This document shows, piece after piece, positions 12,163-21,779 of a stretch of 64,000 bases of DNA; position 1 is the first letter of the stretch; the number at the start of each line of letters is the position of its first letter. The notes under the pieces were generated by a model. It was not told the origin of the DNA, did not search any database, and was given only the letters and a program-made list of their open reading frames with translations. The stretch spans positions 30,134,965-30,198,964 of the forward strand of contig CM026557.1 in NCBI GenBank assembly GCA_015143295.1, given 5' to 3'. This stretch comes from Tetracentron sinense. Lineage: Eukaryota > Streptophyta > Magnoliopsida > Trochodendrales > Trochodendraceae. Position numbers and translations under genes: made by a program.

Positions 12163-12174
12163 AAGGGGGGAGGA
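12163..12174 (+). other. Element A polypurine tract
   Basis: AAGGGGGGAGGA directly precedes the TG of the 3' LTR and would prime plus-strand DNA. About 20 bp upstream is ATTTCGAGGACGAAATTT, an inverted repeat also found before the element B tract. Confidence 0.92.
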
Positions 12175-14763
12175 TGTAGAGCCCCAGAATTTTTCATGCT
12201 TAATACATGGCATTTTCATTGCCAGTTTGCCCTTAAAGAGGTATAATTAATAAATAAGGAAGAAATTGGAAATTCCGAAATGTTCCTTTTCGAAGTACGA
12301 ACCCAACGCAAGTTGAATCGTAAAAATCGGATGAACGAGTCAAAAGATATGGCCAAAACAGTCTGGACCTGTAAGTAATCGTAGCTTGGAAGGCACTAAG
12401 GACGTAGCTCCGATGGGCGCTAAGGACGTAGCTCCGACAACGTACTCTGACTACGTATACGTTGTGCATCCGTTGTGCAACAGACAATGGGTACGTTGTA
12501 CAGCAACAACGTGTACGTTGTACAGCAACAACGTGCACGTGTTACAGCTCACAACGGGTACGTTGTACAGCAACAACGTGTACGTTGTACAGCAACAACG
12601 TGTACGTGTTACAGCTCACAACGGGTGCGTTGTACATAAGACAACGGACAACGAGCATGGCACAACGTGTTATTCACAATGGACAATGTGTTCAGCACTA
12701 TTCACAACACAACGTGTTTGGCACTGTTCACAGCACAACGTGTCCAGCACTATTCACAGCACAACGTATTATTCACAACGGACAACGTGTTCAGCACTAT
12801 TCACAGCACAACGTGTTTGGCACTGTTCACAGCACAACGTGTTTGGCACTGTTCACAGCACAACGTGTTCGGCACTACTCACACTCGTGTTTTCGCAGAG
12901 ATTTCAGTAAGGGTATTAGGGTCTTTTGGTCGGTTCACTCTTACCTTAAGAGTTTAACCCGAGCCTTTAGGGCATCATTCGACACTTAGAGAGTTGAGAG
13001 AATAGGAGAAAGGGGAGAAGGTGATTTCCAACCTAGGGTTTTCTTTGGAAGAGAAATCAAAGGGTTTTGAGACCCTAGATCACTTCAAGCTCGGTTCTTC
13101 CCCAAGATCTCGGCTCAAGCACTCGTGGAGAGCGTTCTCCAAGTTAGGGCAGCAGCTACACGGTCGTTTTGGAAAGGGGATTTCTTCCTCACTTGATCAA
13201 GGTCAGTACCTTTTGCTACCCTCCTAGTTATAGCTTCTCTTTTCCTTTATTTCTTCTTGTTTTCCTTCACTTATATGGGTGTTATGAGATTGGTGGTATG
13301 AATGGTGAATGGAGGTGGATATTGGCGAATGGATGCCGTGTGGATGATGTGATGAATGAATGGGAAAGGGCATTGTACTAATAATGAACATACAAGTGTG
13401 ATGTGAGCATAACCCACCTAGAAAAGCATGATTTAGGTTTAAATGAATAATGAATAATGAACACACTATGTTTGATGAAATGCCAAGGTGAATAAAGGGA
13501 GTTGTAAATTAGGAAATGCATGCCTAATAAATTATGGATATTGCTAGGACCTATGATAGTGTGTTTTCTCGCTTTCCCTAAATGATATGAATGTTACATT
13601 GCTCAATCATTGATGTTATATGTATTGTGAAATTACCCAAATGTCATATTTAAATTTTAATGCAAGTATGTACACGGTTCCCACAAGCACGGCATGCATG
13701 ACATGATTTATCGAGGTTTTCAAGAACATGATTAGAGGTGGGATATATCCTACGATATGTTTTACCTCGCTCTTGGCAAGGACAAGTCAATCATGCATTA
13801 TCATAAGAAGGGTCTCCCTTCCCTCGCAAGTGCATACATATCATAAGAAGGGTTTCCCTTCCCTCGCAAGTACATCTCACAAGGACATCTCACAAGTGAA
13901 AGGACAAGCATGAGCATTTTAGGAAGAAGGGTTTCCCTTCCCTCACAAGTAGATTACTTTTTCGAGCAAGCAAGCATGATACATGACATGACAAGCATGG
14001 GCATTCTAGGAAGAAGGGTCTCCCTTCCCTCACAAGTAGTTTACTTTCCAAGCAAGCATGACATGGCATGACACGCATGATATGACAAGATAAGACAACA
14101 TGACAAGTTTCAAGCACGGAAATGGTATTTCCAATCAAGTCAAGTGCACAAGGTTTTCAAGGGTTTCATCGGCTTTCTACAAAATACAAGCATGATTATA
14201 AATTGTTTTGCTTCCTTGTATGATATAAACTGTTCTTGTTCTATATATGCAACTTGCTTCCTACTCTATGTATGCTATCTGTATACTATGACTGTTGGTT
14301 AGTATTTAGTACCCGCTGAGTATTCCATGCTCAGCCGTACTTCTTATGTCGGCAGGTTCTGAGGGAGCTTTGACGTTTGTGCTCCTGGTCCATGGGTGGA
14401 GGAGGAGTACGTCGAGGAGCCTTTTGAGAAACCTCCCGTAGAGGGTTATCAGTAGGTGGTATTAGGTTCTGAGTGGATTAGCTGTGGGTGAGCATGAGTG
14501 ATCATATCCATGTATTTTGGCGGGTCTGTCCGCGCTTTCTTTTGGATTCCTTTTGTGTAAACTTGGATTCGTATATACATAGAGGCTGTTTAGACTTCCG
14601 CTGTGCTATGTTAGAGTATGTTTCCGCTGCTTATATCCTCCATTGTATATGCTCTGTGGGTTTTTGCAGGTTGGTTTGTCAAGCAAGTCATGTAAGTCAT
14701 GTAAGCCATGATTAGTCGTCCAAAGTTCACTCTAACTCCTAGGGTGGGTTTTGGGTCGCGACA
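12175..14763 (+). repeat. Element A 3' LTR
   Basis: 2589-bp LTR with canonical ends TGTAGAGCCCC and GTCGCGACA, followed by the duplication GGCAT. It differs from the 5' copy by scattered substitutions, a short duplication near 12411-12434 (GGGCGCTAAGGACGTAGCTCC repeats the preceding words) and one fewer unit in the GGCACTGTTCACAGCACAACG array. Confidence 0.94.
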
Positions 14764-14988
14764 GGCATTGTACCAATAATAAACAGACAAGTATGTTGTG
14801 AATATAAACCCACCTAGAAAAGCATGATGTAGGTTTAATGAATAATGTACACAACCTATGTTTGATGAAATGCCAAGGTGGATAAAATGAGTATAAATCA
14901 AGAAAATGGATGCTAAATTACTTATGTAACTTGTTAGGGATTATGATAGCATGAGTTCTTGTTTTCTCTAAAATATTATGAATGTTTA
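14764..14988 (+). repeat. Element D: right part of the interrupted LTR, truncated
   Basis: Starts with the second GGCAT and continues the D LTR past the element A insertion (TTGTACCAATAATAAACAGAC, compare TTGTACTAATAATGAACATAC in the A LTR at 5613). Similarity to the A LTR ends at about 14988 (ATGAATGTTTA), where unrelated sequence begins. The rest of the LTR and its target duplication are missing. Confidence 0.7.
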
Positions 14989-15229
14989 AGAGCTACTCTC
15001 TGAGTAGGCTGTACAAGGTACTATCTCTGTGATTGGTACCTCTATCAAGGCTGCGTCACGGTTGCTGCTTCTGCGAGAATCGCAATCAGAGAACGAGTCA
15101 CAGGTTGGCTCATGCAAGTGAAAAGAATGCAACGGCTAATCATGATTATGCATGATGACAAGAAGCAGATGCTAGAAAAAGGATTTTTCATTGATGTATG
15201 AAGATTTCAGTGAGTGTAGATAGTGCGAC

Positions 15230-16828
15230 TCAAAAAAAGAGAAAAATGACTCGATCCTCGGCAGGCCCATCAGGGATCCTGAAGTCAAGTGGTCGGGGCA
15301 CACCATTAAGATCCATGATCTGTTGCTGGAGGGATATGATCTCAACCACCATGTTTGTGAGGGTCTCAGCAGCGTTGAACATGAGGTATCCAAACTGTTG
15401 GATACGGGAGGTCATCTTTACCTTTGTACTATCAAGCTGCTCTTGGTGGAAGTGTAGCTGAGCCCTAATGACGGCCGTCTCTCTGGCGTCGCCTTGGCGC
15501 CTCCTACGAAGAGATTGAATGGTCCGCTCCAATTGTTCAACCTGCTCTTGTGTAGCTTGGAGTTCGCGACTCTATTCTTCTTCTTGTTGCCTGAATGCAC
15601 GTTGGGCCTTCCATAGCCTTTTCTCTTTCTGCTGGATATAGAGTCGTCTCTCTAGGAAGAAGTCTATCTAGGGAACCACCATTTCAGTTAGGGGTATAGT
15701 TCCACGTGATGGAGCTGCAACTGGTGTGGGCAGTTTCTTGGGTGCAGGCATGTTGGGTAGAATGTTAAGATTATCCACCCACTATCAGTATGTTGAGTTG
15801 GTCGGTGGCCCTGATGTAACCATGAAATCCAGCCACTGGTCTCGTCTGGAGCTGCGCCAAGCTGACTGGAAGCATCGGGTGAGTTTGTCGGAGTGTACTG
15901 AGAAAGTGATCCAATTATTTTCCTGCTGGTCTATCACTAGGATGCGCTGAGGGAGTCCAAACTTTCGGAGGACTCGAAGTAGTGTATAGACTGCGGAACC
16001 TATTAGACCAGCAAGAATCATGCATCGTCTACCAGTGATGATGACATGAGGTAGCTATTTAGTACAAGCCACTCGCATCGCCATGTGATTTCTCTCTCTG
16101 ATAGGGCTTGGAGAAGGTGGTAGAGCTCTCTGACATCTTTAGTTGTTATCGGACCCTAATTCTGAGAAATCTTCCAAGTTAGACTGCAAGCTTCATGAAG
16201 GCCATCTGGTACTGATATGATTGTAGGCAGGTGTCCTACCAACCAAAGGTGTAGGAGAGGTGTACTGGAATAGAAGATGTCCTTTCTCCGGTCTGCCGAC
16301 TGGTTGAGAGCCCTAAGAAGCTCAGCTAGGATGACTGGTACGACTGAGTAGGAGTTATGCATGTCCTCGATGATCCTGACCAGAACTGATTTGATAAGTG
16401 AACGACACCTCAGGAATACCAGCTGAGACATGACTATTAGTGCAAGGGCATTGAGACCAGGAATTTCTACTGTAATGGGGTCAAGGTTCCACTTGCGCTT
16501 GTACTTCTTTTCAAGAAAAGACACGGGTATCTGATCAAAGGAGCCGTTAGGATCGGACTACAAGCAGGCAGGCTTGATATGCAAGAACTTGGATAAGTCT
16601 ACCTGGTATATTGTCTTGTAGTGTGGCACAATGACTTTGCCATCCGTTTAACCCTAGAATGCGCTGAATCTCTTCTAGTGTTAGGCAAAGCTCGTTCTTA
16701 CCAAAATGATATACCATATGAGATGGGCTCCAACACTGGATAGCAGCATTCATGAGGTGCGAGTCCATATTAACCATAGATAGGTCTAGGATAGTCCCGA
16801 TTTTGTAGTACTGAACCCAAGCGAGACG
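15230..16828 (-). pseudogene. Upstream ORF of Ogre/Tat-type element, DUF7745-like
   Basis: Read from 16828 leftward. It begins RLAWVQYYKIGTILDLS just after a TAG and continues to MVNMDSHLMNAAIQCWSPSH and a motif ending LTLEEIQRILGL; a second piece (16524-16156) has VPVILAELLRALNQ and LLHLWLVGHLP. These match my recollection of the plant DUF7745 domain, whose function is unknown. A third piece (15532-15230) is a charged helical segment (IQSLRRRRQGDARETAVIRA) likely to form a coiled coil. Stops separate the pieces, and the true start lies upstream in eroded sequence. The protein lies where Ogre elements carry their extra ORF1 before gag. Confidence is good for the family resemblance and moderate for its being the Ogre ORF1. 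Confidence 0.62.
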
Positions 16829-17804
16829 CTAACTCGAGGTAAAGGCCCCAATTGCTTTCTAGAGGTTGTCATCACATGCGTCTTGAGAAGTTAGATGCAC
16901 AGGCCGTGACAGTCGACCCATTGACCAAACAATCCCTGAAGGACCTGCCATCTATCTGGACAAAATACAGACTCTGTGAGTGCACTGTGTATGCAGATGG
17001 AATGCAAAAGATGATGCAATGTTTTTTGATTTTTTATTTGATTAGGTGTGACGAGGCATATGTGAACCGATAAGGCAGACGGACGGAGATTCGACATGCT
17101 TTAGCCCAGGTTGTTGGAAACTGAGGGACCTATCAGGTCAAGGTTAGGGGTAGGCCTAGTGAAGGCCTATCTGCTTGGGATTTGGACACCACATACTATG
17201 TCGGGAAGTAGTTTATTACAAGCACAGGTTTGGCTCATTCCATGCCCTTGGGTGGGTGGTTATCCAGGTAGAGTGTGCCCAGGTAGTTAACCAGGATTGG
17301 GGACAAGTATAGGGCACAAGCAGGTTAGGGTTTATAGTAGCCCTCCCTGGGTGGGCTACTTGTAAACTATATCCTAACCTAGACTATATGTATGAATGCT
17401 GGTTTGATGCAAGTGTATTCCTAATAGGATGGGGAGATCACTTAACACCGTATATACGACTCCCTTGTATAGAACATACCTGAAAAGGGAGGATTGGTGA
17501 AAGCTGGAGCGTTCAGAATCCTTCCTTGAAGGTAATCATCCAATAGGAGTAACTCCACGGACCTCCAAGACGTTTAAGCCACTAACACTGAGGATGATCA
17601 TCCAGCAGCCGTTAGCGTAATAAGCCTATCTACTGGGTTGAATAGGATAATTACACTACTATGACATGTATGGATGCACAGTACATAATTAAACAAGAGA
17701 TGTAAAATGATTAGTGTTAAGTTAAATACTTAGGTATCTTGAACAAGATTAAGGTTTAGTTGGCGTAAACTTGGGTTCCCGATCGAACCCTCAAATACCG
17801 ATTT

Positions 17805-17821
17805 CCCTAGCAGAGTCACCA
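17805..17821 (-). other. Element E primer binding site
   Basis: On the minus strand TGGTGACTCTGCTAGGG starts four bases after the LTR end. It is close to TGGCGACTCTGC, which I recall as the arginine-tRNA primer site of Ogre elements. The recall is unverified; the position next to the LTR is seen directly. Confidence 0.6.
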
Positions 17822-17825
17822 GAGC

Positions 17826-20340
17826 TGTGAGTGCGGATTTCCGTGACCACTCACAAGGATATGTTATACCCTCACGGGTGTGTGAAGGTTGATTTTTAAG
17901 AGTCACTACCTATTTATTCAGAAGCGATAAGTCCCCCGAGTTTGGATAAGGTTTTGGTCTGCGAGTGAGATCAGGGTAAGGGGTTCAGTTAAGTCTGGGA
18001 AAGGTGTTAGGCACTCCGAGGCTTCCGCTTTACAACGATTCCGTACTCCCCAGGTTTAACACAATTAAAGTTAATCTTGTTCAAAATATCGGAGTGTTTA
18101 AGTTAACACTAATCCAAGAAAGGAAAAACTAACTGGGGTCGAACCCGGGTTGGTTTACCTACGTACTCATAGGGTGAGATCAAACCGAGCATAGTTCTGG
18201 CACGTGAACCTGTGCCAAGGCTAGGGGCGTGTGTGTGTGCACCAAGGGTGGCTAATATGGACTTGTCCGGTAGACTAGGGTTTGGTTGACCGATGAGGGT
18301 CAAGTGCAAGGTATTCAAGCCCGATAGGCTTAGGGGTAGTCTGGTAAACTAGGGCAGAGTTTAGCCCAGGTTAGGGTTGCTAACCGGGATCAGTTCAAAC
18401 TAACCATGGTTAGGGTTGCTAACCCCATCTAAAGGGGAGGTGAGATTAGCCCGATAGGCTAAGGGGATGCCCTGTAGGCTGAAGGTAAGTCCGGTAGACT
18501 TGGTTCTTAGGCCCAGTAAGCCATAAACCAAAAGTAACTGTGATTAGGGTTGCTAACCGGAGTTAAGGGGGATCTAACTGTGGTTAGGATTGCTAACCAA
18601 GGTTAAAAATGGGGCCAAGTTCAGTTTTATGGTCTTAGTTGATTTTTAGGATTTTTAGATTAATTTCCCAAGATTTGTGAAGTTAAGGGATGCTTAACCG
18701 TGGTTAAATGTTAACCGGATGTGCATTTAACCGTGGTTAAGAGTCAGGTTAAGTCCAAGGTTGGCCCAGGGGATTAATCAGGGCCTAAAGTGGCCTCCTA
18801 CCAGGCCTGGGCCCCTGCAAAAGCCCAGAATTGAAAACAAAGTTAATGTCGGTAATGGGATTACCGACATGTAGAACAGTGTTTTCAACCGAGGTTTGCA
18901 CACTACTAACTAGGGTTAGGTTGTAACCCAGGGTGGTCTGAGATCATAAGGACCAAGAGGGAGGTTCAAGGAAGGTTTTGAGTCTGGTGTGGGCCCCAGG
19001 GGATGCCTGGAGTGGGCCCCACAGAGTTGCAAAGGTGTTGTACCTGTAATCGCATATTGGAGGTAGATGTTCTACCGCCAATACACAGTGTTGCATTTCA
19101 GGGTTCATTTCAGGGATTTAGCCATGGTTAGGCTTAACCCCTACGCCTGGAAGGACCAGGTGAGGTCAAGGGAGATGAGAGGGGTTCATTTTAGGCCCTG
19201 GACATGGACCAAGGCCCACCTAAGTAGGCTAAATAGGCTGCAAAAGGAAAAGGCCAGGAATAGCGGTACTGAGATTACCGTCATTCCTGATTTTTCTCAA
19301 AATCAGATTTTCTGCCCATGGGGCTGTGCACCAAGGTAACCAGGAGTTCCCTCATAATTTGAGGGACCCTCAGAAGTGTCATGGTGGATCTCGAAGCTCC
19401 AAGAATGGTGAAATACCCGTAGGGGTTCACCACACCTATGGTTTAAGTGGGTGAACACCCTGTGAGGGTTTGTTTACAAACTAAATACCAACAGTAAAGC
19501 AAATAAGCCCCCTAAAAATGACCAGAGGTTCACATTAATGATAAACCAAGGAAAAAAAGAGGGTAGGGAAGTCCCTACCCAGATGCTCTGTTCACTGGCC
19601 GAAGGTGGGGGAGCTGTGCACAGGTGGTGGTGCTACGGTGGTGGGCTGTAGCAGTTGGCGAAGCTCGAAGTAGGTCCAGGGAAGGCCTGGGATCACAACC
19701 AGGGGAGAGAAGGGGTGATCCTAGGCATTTGGCAACAGGGGTTCACCTTGAAAAATTGCAGACTGTTTGCACAGGAGGGGGATACTGGGTTTTATAGAAG
19801 AGGGGCTTGGGACCTCAAGGGAATTAAAAGGGAAGGGGGAGAACCTATATGGACCCACTGGAGGTCGAGTAAGAAGGCTGAAGGGAGAATTTGAAGTGAG
19901 GGTGGAGTGTGTAAGGCGTTTCCAGTGCTACAAACTCGAGTTCAAATAGTGTTGGTAGATAGTCTATCGACAATATGAAAACAAGCCAATCTCAATTGGC
20001 GGTAAACCTTCTACCGCCAATAAGAAATTTCAAAAGAAAAGGGCTTGGCCCATGCACACTCGGTCTTGGGAGTTTGAGTTTAGGATTTTTGGGCCTTATG
20101 GACTTAACTAAGGGTTTGGACCCTTTTGGACTTAGGGTTTAAGCCCTAAGGGCTCTAGGGCTAGGCTAGGGCATCGACTAGGGTTACCTAGGGCATAGGT
20201 TTTATACTAGAGTTTAACTAGGGTTAAATTAGGGTAATGTCCTAGGGTTTACCTAGGGTTCAGGGGTTTTGACAGGAGGTAACCATGGTTAAGAGAATTT
20301 AACCATGGTTAGACAGGGGTGTAAAAATTGGGTGTTTACA
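17826..20340 (-). repeat. Element E LTR
   Basis: 2515-bp LTR, minus strand, with ends TGTAAACACCC (at 20340) and CACTCACA (at 17826). It is crowded with GGTTAGGGTTGCTAACC and TTAACCGTGGTTAA words and several short hairpins built on GGTA...TACC, such as GGCGGTA / TACCGCC near 20000-20022 and GTCGGTAAT / ATTACCGAC near 18849-18868. Open frames inside it are short and show no recognisable domain. Confidence 0.72.
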
Positions 20341-20903
20341 GAGTTAATTTGCAAATCTACCAGTGGTGTAAATCCAACAATTCTCCATTAGTCATGCCCT
20401 TTTGGAGTGGTTGAGTGGGTTTGCCCTTATGGCACCATAGCAGTAATCTCAGGTCTGACCCATGTGTGTTATGTGTTGTCATTCCTTTAAACAAAAAATT
20501 AAAATAAAATTTGCAAATCAATAATTCATAATAGTGTATTTGCAAATTAGGATAAAACCTAGCAGCTGATTTGCAAAAACCCCCATCTTTTTGAATATAG
20601 GATTATTGTTAAATTAAAATAAAATTTGCAAATCAATAATTCATAATAGTGTATTTGCAAATTAGGATAAAACCTAGCAGCTGATTTGCAAAAACCCCCA
20701 TCTTTTTGAATATAGGATTATTGTTAAAAAATTAAAAGAAAAAGAGTTACTACACAAAAATAAATTAAAGGTAAATAGTATGACTAAATAAACATGATTA
20801 TTATACACTTATGATTATATGAATCAAAATCTTGTCATATATCGAAAAACACTCTTGTGGCACTCCAGGCAATAGAGTATTCCTAAATGTTGCACTTCTC
20901 GCT
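20341..20903. repeat. Spacer with a 115-bp tandem duplication
   Basis: AT-rich sequence without a gene. A 115-bp unit beginning AAATTAAAATAAAATTTGC occurs twice head to tail, at 20496-20610 and 20611-20725, virtually identical, so the duplication is recent. The remainder shows nothing recognisable; 20894-20903 (ACTTCTCGCT) is the left target duplication of the next element. Confidence 0.85.
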
Positions 20904-21477
20904 AGGGTGTCAACGAGCCGAGCTGGGCATTGCTCAAGCTTGGCTCGTTGGATTTTTGATGTTGCTCAAGCTCGACTTGAGCTCAGCTCAAGCTCGACTT
21001 GAGCTCAGCTCGAGCTCAAAAAGGTTAGCTCGGGCTCAGCTCGTCCACAAATCATCGAGCTCGAGTCAACTCATTAAGCTCTAATTTAAAAAAAAAATTA
21101 TATAGTGGGGACGATATTCTAACAATTAAGGGATTAAATGGTGGGGTTACAAAGAAAAGGGGAAGATAAAATAGTGCTTTCACTAACCTGATGAACATTT
21201 CATGTTCTTAATTTAAAAAATGTATTCCATTTTCTTATACTTTTAATGTAAAACTCAAAATTGGCAGGGGTATAACTGTACATAGGAATTCATTGAATTA
21301 GTCGAGCCGAGCCGAGGCGAGCTGAACTACCTCTTACTCGAGCTCGGCTCGTTTTCTAAACAAGCTCACTCACTTGGCTCGGCTCTGCTCGATGAGCTTT
21401 TTAATATTGGTCAAGCTCAGCTCGTTTTGGGCCGAGTCGAGTTAGCTCGCGAGCTGGCTTGGCTCGTTGACACCCCT
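20904..21477. mobile_element. Mutator-like MITE, 574 bp
   Basis: Terminal inverted repeats AGGGTGTCAACGAGCC (left) and, read inward, AGGGGTGTCAACGAGCC (right) are flanked by the 10-bp direct repeat ACTTCTCGCT at 20894-20903 and 21478-21487. The interior holds runs of GAGCTCGAGCTC-type words near both ends and no coding capacity. A 9-10 bp target duplication is characteristic of Mutator-like transposons; the superfamily call rests on that alone. Confidence 0.82.
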
Positions 21478-21691
21478 ACTTCTCGCTACCACCCTCACTC
21501 TAACTAGACACTTTATTAGATGATACAAAGGACATAATAGTTAAATTAAAATATTTTTATTCAAGTCAAGTTAGATTACTAAATTATGGGATAAAAGAGG
21601 GGGGTGACACGTTGTTTGTCTTGCTATACTTAACTAGCTTCGAATGCTAGGCCTTCACTAAGGTTACTGACAATTGGATAGTACCTAAAAA
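21478..21691. other. Short unannotated spacer
   Basis: Apart from the right copy of the MITE duplication, I see nothing recognisable here. It ends against the T-run (about 21697-21705) that is the poly(A) tail of the minus-strand LINE. Confidence 0.6.
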
Positions 21692-21779
21692 TCCACATTT
21701 TTTTTGTAACACAGATATGCTATTGCCTAAAAATGATCATTTACACTCGCTCTATTGGGAATACTAGTAATCCTCCCAT

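Larger units (their letters stand above)
4424..14763 (+). mobile_element. Element A: complete Tekay-like chromovirus (Ty3/gypsy)
   Basis: Full-length LTR retrotransposon: 5' LTR 4424-6992, primer site 6997-7008, gag-pol 7353-12072, polypurine tract 12163-12174, 3' LTR 12175-14763. It is flanked by the 5-bp duplication GGCAT at 4419-4423 and 14764-14768. Domain order gag, protease, RT, RNase H, integrase, chromodomain places it among chromoviruses. The initiator-methionine primer site and the AAATTTCGAGGACGAAATTT box before the polypurine tract point to the Tekay/Del group. The LTRs differ by roughly 1-2% by eye, so insertion is fairly recent. Three nonsense codons in pol make it non-autonomous today. 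It sits inside the related LTR of element D. Confidence 0.95.
14989..20340 (-). mobile_element. Element E: 5' part of an Ogre/Tat-type gypsy element, minus strand
   Basis: Reading right to left: an LTR (20340 to 17826), a primer binding site (17821 to 17805), an untranslated leader, and a broken upstream ORF (16828 to about 15230). Gag, pol and the second LTR are missing because the element stops at 14988 against the D LTR. Assignment rests on the TGTAAACACCC LTR start, the GACTCTGC-type primer site that I recall as typical of Ogre/Tat elements, and the DUF7745-like protein upstream of where gag would be. Nothing readable was found at 14989-15200 or 16900-17800. Confidence 0.72.

Noticed and set aside
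20060..20280. Many TAGGGTT / CTAGGGTT words resembling interstitial telomere repeats.
   Set aside because: They are irregularly spaced, never in TTTAGGG tandem order, and lie within the element E LTR, whose other parts show the same word enrichment.
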